Assembly: GCF_015062615.1 (NCBI RefSeq)
Contig: NZ_SUUH01000002.1
Span: 1-64,000 of the forward strand
Length of the DNA: 64,000 nt
Source: Denitrobacterium detoxificans
GTDB taxonomy: Bacteria; Actinomycetota; Coriobacteriia; Coriobacteriales; Eggerthellaceae
Direction: 5' to 3'
The notes below the pieces were generated by a model. The model had not been told where the DNA came from and made no database searches. It was given only the letters and a program-made list of their open reading frames with translations. Shown piece after piece: positions 1-8,922 of the stretch. Position numbers and translations under genes: made by a program. The stretch's first letter is position 1, and every line of letters begins with the position of its first letter.

Positions 1-35
1 GTCGCGCTCATGGGGGGCATTTCCATGCCATGGGG

Positions 36-77
36 CCGCCCGGCTGGCGCATCGCGCGCCGCCGGGCGGTCCCTTTT
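36..77 (+). terminator. Possible terminator hairpin of an upstream gene
   Basis: A perfect 9-bp GC stem (36-44 with 61-69) with a 16-nt loop is followed by TCCCTTTT. It could end a gene lying left of the window. The loop is long and the T-run interrupted, so the call is weak. I see no gene in 1-172. Confidence 0.35.
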
Positions 78-172
78 GCGTGCTTGGGGGCGAGGTATCC
101 TCTGCAGAGAAATAGCTTTTCCAAATCGGTTTTGTTGCTGGCCGGGGCGCCCCCGATTGCTCTGCGCCTTCT

Positions 173-946
173 TTAGAAGCTACCGTTCATATTGTCAAAC
201 GTATCTATGATGACGACGCAATCGGGTGATACGCGCTTTACGACTTCAATCATCGCGTATTCTGGTATTGCCACGCATCCTCCTGTGTATGGTTTTGCGG
301 GGTCGAGGCAATGAAGGAAGATGGCAGAACCTCTTCCTGGGGTCCCCTCTTCGTTGAAGCTGATGTTGAGGCAATATTGGTATTGAAAGTCGTATTCAAT
401 GATGTGCTCGCTATCTTCCGTATTCAAGTCGGGGAGATCTTTAATGCTGACGAGTTCGTTGTAATGCATGCCCTCACGCATATCGCCCGACCAATATGCA
501 TCATCATCGATTTTGGTGTATTCCATTGCGCAGCCAGGGTCATCCGCAATGCCAAAGGCCTTGTTGAACTTGTAGACGCCAATAGGCGTTTTCGCAAAAT
601 CCCCCTCTTCGTGCTCCGAATCGGGGCAGAGTCCATCGCGTCCCACGTAGCCTGGTGTTGAGAGCACTTGGCGCCAGGCTTCGTTTTCATCTCGCTCGTG
701 CATGGATATAGTCGCTGTGGTTAGCTGTTCCCCCATTCCTGCAACCACAAAGAGCTGTTTGATTGATTTGTCTTGCGCTTGCGAGAGCGAAGAAACCCAT
801 TCAGGGGAATCCTTTTCATGCTGAGCCCAAGCAAATAGTTCGGTTGGCCTTTGATTAGTGCTTTCGTTCGAGCAACCCGAAAGAGTCGCTGCTGCAATGC
901 TTCCCCCTACTGCAGCAATGAATGCTCGTCTACTGAATTGCAGCAT
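173..946 (-). CDS. L,D-transpeptidase-family (YkuD) lipoprotein with Tat-type signal
   Basis: A 257-residue exported protein. The N-terminus has a twin-arginine signal (SRRAFI) and hydrophobic stretch ending in a lipobox, LSGC, with Cys25 as the likely lipidated residue. The C-terminal half carries the YkuD-type signature: His212 (FLHC) and Cys224 in TGGCVAIP, the catalytic Cys region of L,D-transpeptidases, which make 3-3 cross-links in peptidoglycan or attach proteins to it. The family motif is usually S/T-x-G-C; here it reads T-G-G-C, which still fits. The ATG at 946 is preferred over upstream ATGs because a run of six G lies 5 nt before it. It is divergent from gltB. The family call is fairly firm, the cross-linking role inferred. 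Confidence 0.75.
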   Translation of the reverse strand: MLQFSRRAFIAAVGGSIAAATLSGCSNESTNQRPTELFAWAQHEKDSPEWVSSLSQAQDKSIKQLFVVAGMGEQLTTATISMHERDENEAWRQVLSTPGYVGRDGLCPDSEHEEGDFAKTPIGVYKFNKAFGIADDPGCAMEYTKIDDDAYWSGDMREGMHYNELVSIKDLPDLNTEDSEHIIEYDFQYQYCLNISFNEEGTPGRGSAIFLHCLDPAKPYTGGCVAIPEYAMIEVVKRVSPDCVVIIDTFDNMNGSF

Positions 947-1244
947 GTTGCCCCCCTTTGTAAGCGAGAATAATATCGCTTTGTCCATCATACTTGTGCG
1001 TGCGGAAAGCTATTGGCCGCATTCGGGTTGTTTAAGGTTTGTTACTGCGCGCTTTTTACTGAAAGCCGCAGATCCATACAAAGACGTGAAGTATGGCTTT
1101 GTTTCCTAAGATTCCTTTCGGCTGAATACCGCTTTTGTAAATGGCGAGCTCATTTAACCTGCTTGAAACTTCCCTAAAACATTCCTGTGACACGGCGTAG
1201 GTACGATACTCGGACAACTGTACATACGACGAGTAGTAGGTGGA

Positions 1245-4200
1245 ATGGACATGACCCAATACCAGGCTAGCGGGGGCGCTGCCGATTGCGGGGCGAACTC
1301 CCAGGTGGCATCGTGGGGTGGAATGCGTGATGCGTGTAAATCGAGTGAGGGCGGCGTAGGTGAGCCGTCTCTGTATCGAAGCGAGTTCGAGCATGATGCG
1401 TGCGGCATTGGCGCGCTTGCGCATTTGAATGGCGTGCGTTCGCATCAAATGGTTGATGATGCGCTCTCTACGCTCGTGAATCTCGAGCATCGTGGTGGCA
1501 CGGGCCTGGAAAGCAACACGGGTGACGGCGCGGGCATTTTGCTGCAGGTGCCGCATAGGTTCTTCCGCAAGGAAGCGCAGAAGTGCGGCTGCATCCTTCC
1601 CGAAGAAGGCGACTATGGTGTGGCTATGCTCTTCTTCCCGCGTGACGAGCAGGGCGTAGCGGATGCCAAGCGCCTGTTCGAGGATGGCTGCGCACGTCAT
1701 GGCCTGCCGCTTATGTTTTGGCGCGAGGTGCCCGTAGATGCCCACGATCTGGGTGAAACAGCCAAATCGTGCATGCCCACCATTTTGCAGGCGTTTCTGG
1801 CACGCCCCGAGAGCGCAAGCCGAGGCATGGAATTCGAGCGCATGCTGTACGTCTGCCGTCGCGATATCGAGAAATCGGCTCACGGGCAGGCGGCGCTCGA
1901 TGGCAAGATCTTCTACGTATGCTCCATGAGCGCACGTACCATCGTGTATAAGGGCATGCTTCTCTCCACGCAGCTTCGTCGTTTTTATCGTGACCTGGGT
2001 GATGCCTCTACTGAAACGGCTGTCGCGCTCGTCCATTCGCGCTATTCCACCAACACCACGCCCTCGTGGGAGCGCGCACATCCGAATAGGTTCATGGTCC
2101 ATAATGGCGAAATTAATACGCTGCGCGGCAACGTGAACTGGATTCGCGCGCGTGAGCCAGGCCTGTATTCCCCGGTGTTGGGCGAGGATTTGAAGAGCGT
2201 GTTGCCCATTATCGAGTCGGAGGGCTCTGACTCGGCCATGCTCGATAACGTCATCGAGTTCATGGTCATGAACGGTCGTTCGCTCATGCGCAGCGTTTCC
2301 ATGGCGGTTCCCGAACCGTGGGATCACAACGAGGCCCTTTCCGAGCGTCGTCGCGACTGGGACGCCTATCAGTCGATGGTTATGGAAGCTTGGGATGGTC
2401 CTGCTGCTCTGGCGTTTACCGATGGCGAAATCACGGGTGCGGCGCTTGACCGCAATGGCTTGCGTCCGGCGCGTTTCTACATTACGAACGACGACCGCCT
2501 CATCCTGTCGAGCGAAGTGGGCGCCCTGGATATCAAGCCGCAGGACATTCTGGAGGCAGGTTGCCTGGGGCCGGGCGAAGTGCTTATGGTCGAACCGAAG
2601 CGCGGTCGCGTGTTGCGCAACGACGAGGTGAAGGATGCTTTCGCCAACGAGAAGCCCTATCGCGCCTGGCTTGATGCGTGCGCGCTGGAGATGAGCGATC
2701 TGCTCGCCGATGGCACGGACGCCCTGGACGCACCGCGCGATGAAGCGCTGCCCCTTCCGAAGAAGATGGTCATTCATGGCTTTCGCTACGATGACATTGA
2801 AGAGGCGCTGCTGCCCATGGCGCGCGACGGCAAGACCCCGCTTGCCTCCATGGGAACCGACGTGGCCCTGGCAGTGCTCTCGGACAAGAGCCGTCGGCTG
2901 TACGACTACTTCAATCAGCTGTTCGCGCAGGTAACGAATCCGCCCATTGATGCGTTGCGTGAGAGCTACATTACCTCCACTATGCTGTACGTGGGCAATC
3001 GCGGCAATTTCCTGGAGGACACGCGCGCGAACTGCCGTGTCATTCGCCTGCAAACGCCCTTGCTTACCCAACGAGAGTTCAACGCTTTGTGTGCGGTACG
3101 TAGGCAGGGTTTCAAAGCCGTGCGCTTGAGCGCCGTGGTGAAGCGAAATGCTGGTCCCGATGCCCTGGACAAAGCGCTGTGCGCCCTGGAAAAGCAGGCG
3201 GAGGCAGCGGTGCGCGAGGGTGCGAACATCTTGGCCCTGAGCGACAGGGTGGGCGAAGGCGAGATGCCCATTCCCTCCGTGCTTGCCGTGGGCGCGGTGC
3301 ACAACCATTTGCTGCGCGTGGGGTTGCGCATGCGCGCCGACATCATCGTGGAGAGTGGCGATGCCATTACGCCCCATGATTTTGCGGTGCTCGTGGGCTA
3401 CTCGGCAAGCGGCATCTGTCCGTATGTGGCGCATGAGTGCATTGCCGACCTCGTGGCATCAGGTGCCTTGCAAGGCAGCGCAGACGAAGCCATTGATCGC
3501 TACAACCATGCGTGCGTCGCCGGCATCGTGCATATCATGGCCAAAATGGGCATTAGCACCATGCAGGGCTACCATTCCGCGCAGGTGTTCGAAATCGTGG
3601 GCCTTAGCGAAGCGGTGGTGAATCGCTGCTTTGCACGTACGGTAAGTCGTATCGGTGGCTTGGGCTTGGCGGATATTCAGCGTGAGTGTGAGGAACGCTA
3701 TCAAGTTGCCCTGAACATGGAGCAGAGTCCCGCGCCGGGCCAGCTTCCTTCGTCGGGCGTTACGAAGTGGCGTCCCGTGGGTGGCGAGAGCCATATCTTG
3801 AACCCGCAGAGCATCTACCTATTGCAGCGTTGCGTACGCGATAACGACTATGCGCTGTTCAAGGAATTCAGCCAGGCCATTCACCCCGAAGGCCGTAGCA
3901 TCTTGTTGCGTGACTTGCTGGAATTCGCGCCTGGCCAGGCGATTTCCATCGATGAAGTGGAACCTGCCAGCGAAATTGTGCACAGGTTCAATACGGGCGC
4001 CATGAGTTACGGTTCCATTTCCCAGGAAGCTCACGAGTGCATTGCCATCGCAATGAACCGCTTGGGCGGGCGCAGCAATAGCGGCGAGGGTGGCGAGAAC
4101 CCACTGCGTGAGACGCTGCTTCCGAATGGAGATAGCAAGCGTAGCGCCATCAAGCAGATTGCCTCGGGTCGCTTTGGAGTCACGAGCCGCTACCTTATGA

Positions 4201-5951
4201 GCGCAGACGAGATCCAGATCAAGCTTGCCCAGGGCGCGAAGCCCGGTGAGGGTGGTCATCTGCCGGGCAAGAAGGTATGGCCATGGATTGCGCGCGTGCG
4301 TCGCAGCACGCCGGGCGTGGGGCTCATTTCGCCTCCGCCGCATCATGACATCTACTCGATCGAAGACTTGGCCGAGCTGATCTTCGATGCCAAGAACGCT
4401 AATCCGAAGGCGCGCATCAGCGTGAAGTTGGTAAGCGAAGCAGGCGTAGGTACTATCGCCACGGGCGTGGCAAAGGGTGGCGCCGAGAAGATTCTCATCT
4501 CGGGCAGCAATGGCGGCACGGGTGCCGCTCCGCGTGACAGCATTTACCATGCGGGGCTTCCGCTGGAACTTGGCCTGGCCGAAACGCAGCAGACCCTCGT
4601 GCGCAACGGCCTGCGCAGTCGCGTGGTGCTCGAAGCCGACGGCAAGCTGCTCGATGGTCGCGATGTGGCCATGGCGGCCCTTCTGGGTGCCGAGGAATTC
4701 GGTTTCGCCACGGGCGTGCTCGTTTCGCTGGGGTGCCTCATGCAGCGAGATTGTCAGCAGGATACGTGTCCCGTGGGCATTGCCACGCAGAATTGCTGCT
4801 TGCGCAATCGTTTTGCGGGCAAGCCCGAATATGTGGAACGTTACTTGCTGTTTATCGCCGAGCAGCTGCGCGAGATCATGGCCCAGCTTGGTTTCCGCAG
4901 CGTCGACGAGATGGTTGGCCGCGTCGATTTCCTGCGCCAGCATGCGCGCACGAACAGTTGGAAGGCGCAGCGCGTCGACCTTGCGCCGCTGCTTGCTACG
5001 CCGCACATCGAGTTTGGTGCTGGTATCGAAGGTGCCGATGCGCCGCGCTCGCTGCCCTCTATGGCCCCCGACCATCATTTGGGTGCCACGTTGGATGCAA
5101 CGCTGTTGCTGCCTTTTACGCAGGATGCGCGTGATTCGCTTTCCCACAGCCAGTTCAAGGTGGAAATCGACAACGTGAATCGCTGTGTGGGTACCATGCT
5201 CGGCAGTGCGGTAACCGCCGCTCATCCCGAGGGCCTGCCCGAGGATAGCCTGCTTGTGGAGTGCGAAGGCTCGGCAGGTATGAGCTTTGGCGCGTTCTTG
5301 CCTGCGGGCGTGACGTTCTCCATTGCCGGCGATGCGAACGACTACTTTGGTAAGGGGCTTTCGGGCGGCGTGCTTTCTATTGCGCCTCCGCGTGGCGCAC
5401 GCTATCGCCCCGACGAAAACATGGCCGTGGGCAACGTGGCCTTCTATGGCGCCACGGGTGGCAAGGGTTTCGTGAATGGCCTCGCTGGCCAGCGCTTTGG
5501 CGTGCGTAACTCGGGCGCTACGCTGGTGGTGGAAGGCATGGGCGCCTGCGGCTGCGAATACATGACGGGCGGTACGGTCCTTTCGCTTGGTGAGGTGGGT
5601 ATGAACTTCGCCGCTGGTATGAGCGGCGGCGTGGCGTTCGTGTACGACGAAGAGGGCACGCTCGAAGCGCGCTGCAACCGCGACATGGTGCGCATTACGC
5701 AGCCAAGCGAGGCTGACATCGTCCTCATCGAGGAGCTCATTTCCGAGCACGTGCGCCGCACGCAGAGTCCGTTGGGCATCATGATGTCGTACAAATTCCG
5801 TGATATCGCAGGCAAATTTGCAAAGGTCATTCCCGTTGAGTATGAGCGCGTGCTCGCGTATGTGGAAGAAGCCGAGTCACAGGGTGTTCCTCACGACGAG
5901 GCCGTGGAAATCGCGCTCGAGCGCATGAGGGAAGGAGCGCATCGTGGGTAA
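1245..5951 (+). CDS. gltB: Glutamate synthase large subunit
   Basis: A full-length 1,568-residue GltB. It takes glutamine-derived ammonia through an internal tunnel and reductively aminates 2-oxoglutarate, giving two glutamates in the cytoplasm. The class II amidotransferase domain begins at Cys53 (DACGIG), the expected N-terminal nucleophile after propeptide removal. A central domain, an FMN-binding TIM barrel and a C-terminal glutamate-synthase beta-helix follow. The 3Fe-4S cluster motif is visible as Cys1164, Cys1170 and Cys1175 (C-x5-C-x4-C before PVGIATQ). The 52-residue leader before Cys53 is longer than in many GltB proteins. ATGs at 1245 and 1251 both fit the upstream AGGTGG, and a later ATG at 1323 is possible. 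The gene overlaps gltD by 8 nt, so the pair is surely co-transcribed. Confidence 0.97.
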   Translation: MDMTQYQASGGAADCGANSQVASWGGMRDACKSSEGGVGEPSLYRSEFEHDACGIGALAHLNGVRSHQMVDDALSTLVNLEHRGGTGLESNTGDGAGILLQVPHRFFRKEAQKCGCILPEEGDYGVAMLFFPRDEQGVADAKRLFEDGCARHGLPLMFWREVPVDAHDLGETAKSCMPTILQAFLARPESASRGMEFERMLYVCRRDIEKSAHGQAALDGKIFYVCSMSARTIVYKGMLLSTQLRRFYRDLGDASTETAVALVHSRYSTNTTPSWERAHPNRFMVHNGEINTLRGNVNWIRAREPGLYSPVLGEDLKSVLPIIESEGSDSAMLDNVIEFMVMNGRSLMRSVSMAVPEPWDHNEALSERRRDWDAYQSMVMEAWDGPAALAFTDGEITGAALDRNGLRPARFYITNDDRLILSSEVGALDIKPQDILEAGCLGPGEVLMVEPKRGRVLRNDEVKDAFANEKPYRAWLDACALEMSDLLADGTDALDAPRDEALPLPKKMVIHGFRYDDIEEALLPMARDGKTPLASMGTDVALAVLSDKSRRLYDYFNQLFAQVTNPPIDALRESYITSTMLYVGNRGNFLEDTRANCRVIRLQTPLLTQREFNALCAVRRQGFKAVRLSAVVKRNAGPDALDKALCALEKQAEAAVREGANILALSDRVGEGEMPIPSVLAVGAVHNHLLRVGLRMRADIIVESGDAITPHDFAVLVGYSASGICPYVAHECIADLVASGALQGSADEAIDRYNHACVAGIVHIMAKMGISTMQGYHSAQVFEIVGLSEAVVNRCFARTVSRIGGLGLADIQRECEERYQVALNMEQSPAPGQLPSSGVTKWRPVGGESHILNPQSIYLLQRCVRDNDYALFKEFSQAIHPEGRSILLRDLLEFAPGQAISIDEVEPASEIVHRFNTGAMSYGSISQEAHECIAIAMNRLGGRSNSGEGGENPLRETLLPNGDSKRSAIKQIASGRFGVTSRYLMSADEIQIKLAQGAKPGEGGHLPGKKVWPWIARVRRSTPGVGLISPPPHHDIYSIEDLAELIFDAKNANPKARISVKLVSEAGVGTIATGVAKGGAEKILISGSNGGTGAAPRDSIYHAGLPLELGLAETQQTLVRNGLRSRVVLEADGKLLDGRDVAMAALLGAEEFGFATGVLVSLGCLMQRDCQQDTCPVGIATQNCCLRNRFAGKPEYVERYLLFIAEQLREIMAQLGFRSVDEMVGRVDFLRQHARTNSWKAQRVDLAPLLATPHIEFGAGIEGADAPRSLPSMAPDHHLGATLDATLLLPFTQDARDSLSHSQFKVEIDNVNRCVGTMLGSAVTAAHPEGLPEDSLLVECEGSAGMSFGAFLPAGVTFSIAGDANDYFGKGLSGGVLSIAPPRGARYRPDENMAVGNVAFYGATGGKGFVNGLAGQRFGVRNSGATLVVEGMGACGCEYMTGGTVLSLGEVGMNFAAGMSGGVAFVYDEEGTLEARCNRDMVRITQPSEADIVLIEELISEHVRRTQSPLGIMMSYKFRDIAGKFAKVIPVEYERVLAYVEEAESQGVPHDEAVEIALERMREGAHRG

Positions 5952-7386
5952 GCCAGGAGCATTTCTCACGCAGGAACGCGTGGGGCGCTTGCGCCGTCCG
6001 TGCGAAGAATCGGTAAGGGATTACGAAGCCATTGCCGTATTGCTGCCTCAGGAGGAGCAGCGCGTGCAGGCATCGCGTTGCATGGATTGCGGTGTACCGT
6101 TCTGTCAGGCGGGCATGTCCTTTGGCGCAACGCGCGCGGTGGGTTGCCCGCTGCATAACCTCATCCCCGAGGTGCAGGATCTTGTGTGGCAGGGCCGTTG
6201 GGATGATGCGGCTGCCCGGCTGTCGCTTACGAATCCCTTCCCGGAATTTACGGGGCGCGTATGTCCGGCCATGTGCGAGAAGGCATGCAATTTGGGCGAG
6301 CACGATGCGCCGGTGAGCATTCGCGAAGATATGCTCGCGGTTGACGAGCATGCGTGGTCTGAGGGGCTGCGCAAGCCCTTGCCGCGCGCAGCCGAGACTG
6401 CTCCGCTGGTGGGCGTCGTTGGCTCGGGGCCAGCTGGCCTTGCGCTTGCGTGGGAACTCACGCGCCGTGGTCTTCGCGTGCGTGTGATGGAGCGCGCCGA
6501 TCGTGCGGGCGGCTTGCTCATGTATGGCATTCCCGCCATGAAGCTCCCCAAGGATGTCGTCGAGCGTCGCATCCGCCTCATGCGGGAAAGTGGCGTTGAA
6601 TTCGTGCTCTCGAGCGATTGCTCCGACCCGACGGTTGCCAGCAAGCTGCTTGATGATTGCGATGTCGTGGCGCTTGCTTGTGGTGCAACGCGTGCTCGTA
6701 CGGTGGGGGTTCCGGGGGAGGATGCCCAGGGTGTATACCCGGCGGTTTCCTACCTTACGGAGGCTACGCGTTCGGTGCTTGATGGGCATGCTCCCGTCAT
6801 GAGCGCCCAGGGTAAAGACGTGTTGGTAATCGGCGGCGGTGATACGGGTTGCGACTGCGTGGCCACTGCATTGCGCCAGGGGGCCAACAGCGTTCATCAG
6901 GTCATTCGTGCGGCTCAGGCACCAGCGCGCCGCAGCGAATCCAATGCGTGGCCCGAATGGCCCCGTATCGATGCTATGGAATATGGCCATGAGGAAGCGC
7001 AGAACGTGCAGGGGGAGGACCCCCGTCTGTTTGCCACGGATACCCTGGAGTTCCTGGTCGAGAATGGCGCCGTGCGTGCTGCGCGCCTGCAGGCAAAGCG
7101 GTCTGCTGGCGCTTCGGAGGGTGAGCCGTATGAGCTACCAGCTCAGATGGTGCTTGTGGCCAAGGGCTTTACGGGTGTGGAAGCGCCGCTTATGGATGCC
7201 TTTTCCGTTTCCGTTGATGAGGCGCGAGGCGTTCCCGTGACCATTCCCGATACGCATCGGGTTGAAACCGCTTCTGCGAAACCGGTGTTTGTTGCGGGTG
7301 ATGCCCATACGGGGTCGTCGTTGGTCGCGAGCGCCATGGCTGATGCTATCGTTTGCGCCGGAGAGATTGCCAACATCCTGCTTTAG
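5944..7386 (+). CDS. gltD: Glutamate synthase small subunit (NAD(P)H-dependent)
   Basis: A 480-residue FAD protein that passes electrons from NAD(P)H to GltB. The N-terminal domain has the cysteine clusters that bind two 4Fe-4S centres (CMDCGVPFC, then CPAMCEKAC). An FAD-binding Rossmann motif GSGPAG follows at about residue 160, and a second dinucleotide motif, GGGDTG, at about residue 300 for NAD(P)H. The length matches the family. Translation starts at GTG 5944 behind AAGGAG and overlaps the end of gltB, consistent with translational coupling. A strong intrinsic terminator lies just downstream. The next gene (P-II) converges on it. Confidence 0.96.
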   Translation: MGKPGAFLTQERVGRLRRPCEESVRDYEAIAVLLPQEEQRVQASRCMDCGVPFCQAGMSFGATRAVGCPLHNLIPEVQDLVWQGRWDDAAARLSLTNPFPEFTGRVCPAMCEKACNLGEHDAPVSIREDMLAVDEHAWSEGLRKPLPRAAETAPLVGVVGSGPAGLALAWELTRRGLRVRVMERADRAGGLLMYGIPAMKLPKDVVERRIRLMRESGVEFVLSSDCSDPTVASKLLDDCDVVALACGATRARTVGVPGEDAQGVYPAVSYLTEATRSVLDGHAPVMSAQGKDVLVIGGGDTGCDCVATALRQGANSVHQVIRAAQAPARRSESNAWPEWPRIDAMEYGHEEAQNVQGEDPRLFATDTLEFLVENGAVRAARLQAKRSAGASEGEPYELPAQMVLVAKGFTGVEAPLMDAFSVSVDEARGVPVTIPDTHRVETASAKPVFVAGDAHTGSSLVASAMADAIVCAGEIANILL

Positions 7387-7407
7387 GATCTCCGGCCGCT
7401 CGATGGA

Positions 7408-7440
7408 GGAGCCGATTCTACGGAATCGGCTCCTTTTTTT
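7408..7440 (+). terminator. Intrinsic terminator of gltBD
   Basis: A perfect 10-bp stem (7408-7417 with 7424-7433) with a 6-nt loop is followed by seven T. It sits 22 nt after the gltD stop. Confidence 0.92.
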
Positions 7441-7489
7441 GCGCCTTGAATGCGCGAAGCATTGTAGTGCGCCCCTTGTCGTAGACAAG

Positions 7490-7515
7490 AAAAGACCCCG
7501 CAAGCGGGGTCTTTT
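7490..7515 (-). terminator. Terminator of the P-II/ethanolamine-type operon (can act on both strands)
   Basis: A 10-bp stem (7491-7500 with 7505-7514) with a 4-nt loop is flanked by A-run and T-run, so it works in both directions. It lies 26 nt beyond the P-II stop codon on the minus strand and backs up the gltD terminator. Confidence 0.85.
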
Positions 7516-7540
7516 GCTGGATGGATGGCAAGAGGGGATG

Positions 7541-7882
7541 CTAGAGCGCTGCGTCGCCCCGCTCGTCGGTGCGTACGCGAATGGCGTCCTCGATGGGTCG
7601 AATGAATATCTTGCCATCGCCGAAGGTTGCGTTGTTCATGCTGGCCACCGCCTCGTTCACAATGGGGTCTACCAGGTCGTCTGCGACCACGGTGCGCACG
7701 GAAACCTTCGGCAGCAGGTTTACGCCGCGCGAGTCGTCGCGGGTGTATACCTGGTGAAAGCCGTGCTGATGGCCATAGCCAAAGCCCTGCGTGACGAAGA
7801 TGCCGTTATCGCTGAAGCCCGAAAGGATGCGCTTGACGCGATCGAGCTTGTCGCCATTGATGATGATTTCGATTTCCTTCAT
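7541..7882 (-). CDS. P-II family nitrogen regulatory protein lacking the usual uridylylation tyrosine
   Basis: A 113-residue P-II protein, the trimeric sensor of 2-oxoglutarate and ATP/ADP that controls nitrogen proteins by direct contact. The family frame is clear: MKEIEIIIN start, a T-loop at about residues 37-55, LLPKV after it, and the C-terminal FGDGKIF...RPIEDAIRVRT...ERGD block. In the T-loop Tyr46 is present (HQVYT), but the position of Tyr51, uridylylated in enterobacterial GlnB/GlnK, is occupied by other residues (RDDSRGV). It is last in an operon with permease, PLP enzyme and kinase, rather than next to amtB. The ATG at 7882 is the start; the longer upstream frame is the shadow of the kinase gene. 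Confidence 0.9.
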   Translation of the reverse strand: MKEIEIIINGDKLDRVKRILSGFSDNGIFVTQGFGYGHQHGFHQVYTRDDSRGVNLLPKVSVRTVVADDLVDPIVNEAVASMNNATFGDGKIFIRPIEDAIRVRTDERGDAAL

Positions 7883-7911
7883 CGGTGTTTCCCTTTTCCT
7901 GAAGTGCCGTC

Positions 7912-8910
7912 TTATCCGAAGAGTCGCAGGTAGCGGTCGACCAGGCCCATCGTGCCTTCCATGTACCCTTGCATATAGCCTTGCACGGGCGTCGAATCCT
8001 GATGGCTGGCCATCCAAGCAAGCATCTGGATGCGACGTTGCAAAATGAACGTGTCGATTTCCACGAAGTCGGTGTCGGTGAAGGGCAGGACCTTGCGATA
8101 TCCCGTGAGCCATGCGTTCACCAGGTCGGGGACTTCGTCGCGTTCCTCGATGAACGTAAGCGCGCTTGCCAGGTCGTGTACGTGCCATCCAAAGCCGAAG
8201 TCGTCGAAGTCGATGACCTTAATGGTATCTCCCTCTACCAGGATGTTCGTGTCACGCAGGTCGGCGTGGATGACGCCATAATTTTGGGGCGTCTTTCCGT
8301 ATCGGTCTAGGCGTCGCTTGATGATCTCGCAGCACTGCTCGATCTTGGCTACTTCTTCGTCCGTCATGTCGGGGTAGGCGTGCCAGTCGCCCCAGATCGC
8401 ATTCTCGCCAATCATGTTCTCGGTGTCCCAATGGAAGCGCTTGATGTCTTTTGTCCCGTTCCAGATTTCGGTTTGGCGATGCAGGTATGCGGTTACCTCG
8501 CCGAGCATCTCGAAGTGCTGGGGCGCTGCGGCGGGGTTATCGTCCTGTTCCAGCGTGGTGCCCGTTAGGAATTCGGTTGCCACGCAGTAATACGTCGTGC
8601 TCTCCAGCTCTACCTGCTGAATGTAGCTACCGTCATCGGCCGGGATGGGGTTGGCCACTTTCAGGGGCGTGTAATCGTTGATCTGGCGCAACCAGGCAAT
8701 CTCGCTCTCGTACTCCTCCAGCGTGTGATAGCCGGGGCGTCCCACGCGCATGACGCAGAGGCGTTCGTTCGTTTCGGGGTCGAAGATGAGATACGTGGCG
8801 TTTTCCGAGAAGGCGAGTAGCTTTGCATCGCTTCGCTCGAAGGGGTAGCGACGTGCGGCTACAGCTGCAACTTGCTGGAACAGCTCGGGGTTTTCGAAAT
8901 TGTTTGCCAT
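7912..8910 (-). CDS. APH/choline-ethanolamine kinase-fold phosphotransferase, likely amino-alcohol kinase
   Basis: A 332-residue soluble kinase of the aminoglycoside/choline/homoserine kinase fold. The catalytic loop reads HADLRDTN (His215, Asp217 as base, Asn222), and the metal-binding motif IDFDD has Asp234. The N-terminal lobe shows the ATP-lobe pattern (ATYLIF...VMRVGRPG). The neighbours decide the likely substrate. Just upstream in the same operon is a class III PLP enzyme resembling ethanolamine-phosphate/phosphohydroxylysine phospho-lyases, and before that an ethanolamine-type permease. I infer phosphorylation of ethanolamine or a related amino alcohol. Hydroxylysine kinase or homoserine kinase activity cannot be excluded. 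It starts 12 nt after the preceding stop. Confidence 0.8.
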   Translation of the reverse strand: MANNFENPELFQQVAAVAARRYPFERSDAKLLAFSENATYLIFDPETNERLCVMRVGRPGYHTLEEYESEIAWLRQINDYTPLKVANPIPADDGSYIQQVELESTTYYCVATEFLTGTTLEQDDNPAAAPQHFEMLGEVTAYLHRQTEIWNGTKDIKRFHWDTENMIGENAIWGDWHAYPDMTDEEVAKIEQCCEIIKRRLDRYGKTPQNYGVIHADLRDTNILVEGDTIKVIDFDDFGFGWHVHDLASALTFIEERDEVPDLVNAWLTGYRKVLPFTDTDFVEIDTFILQRRIQMLAWMASHQDSTPVQGYMQGYMEGTMGLVDRYLRLFG

Positions 8911-8922
8911 GATGGGTCCGTT

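Noticed and set aside
1056..3434. A 792-codon minus-strand frame over gltB
   Set aside because: Antisense to the clearly coding GltB amidotransferase domain; His/Arg-rich translation without any motif. Similar shadows over gltB, lutB and the molybdoenzyme were dropped as well.
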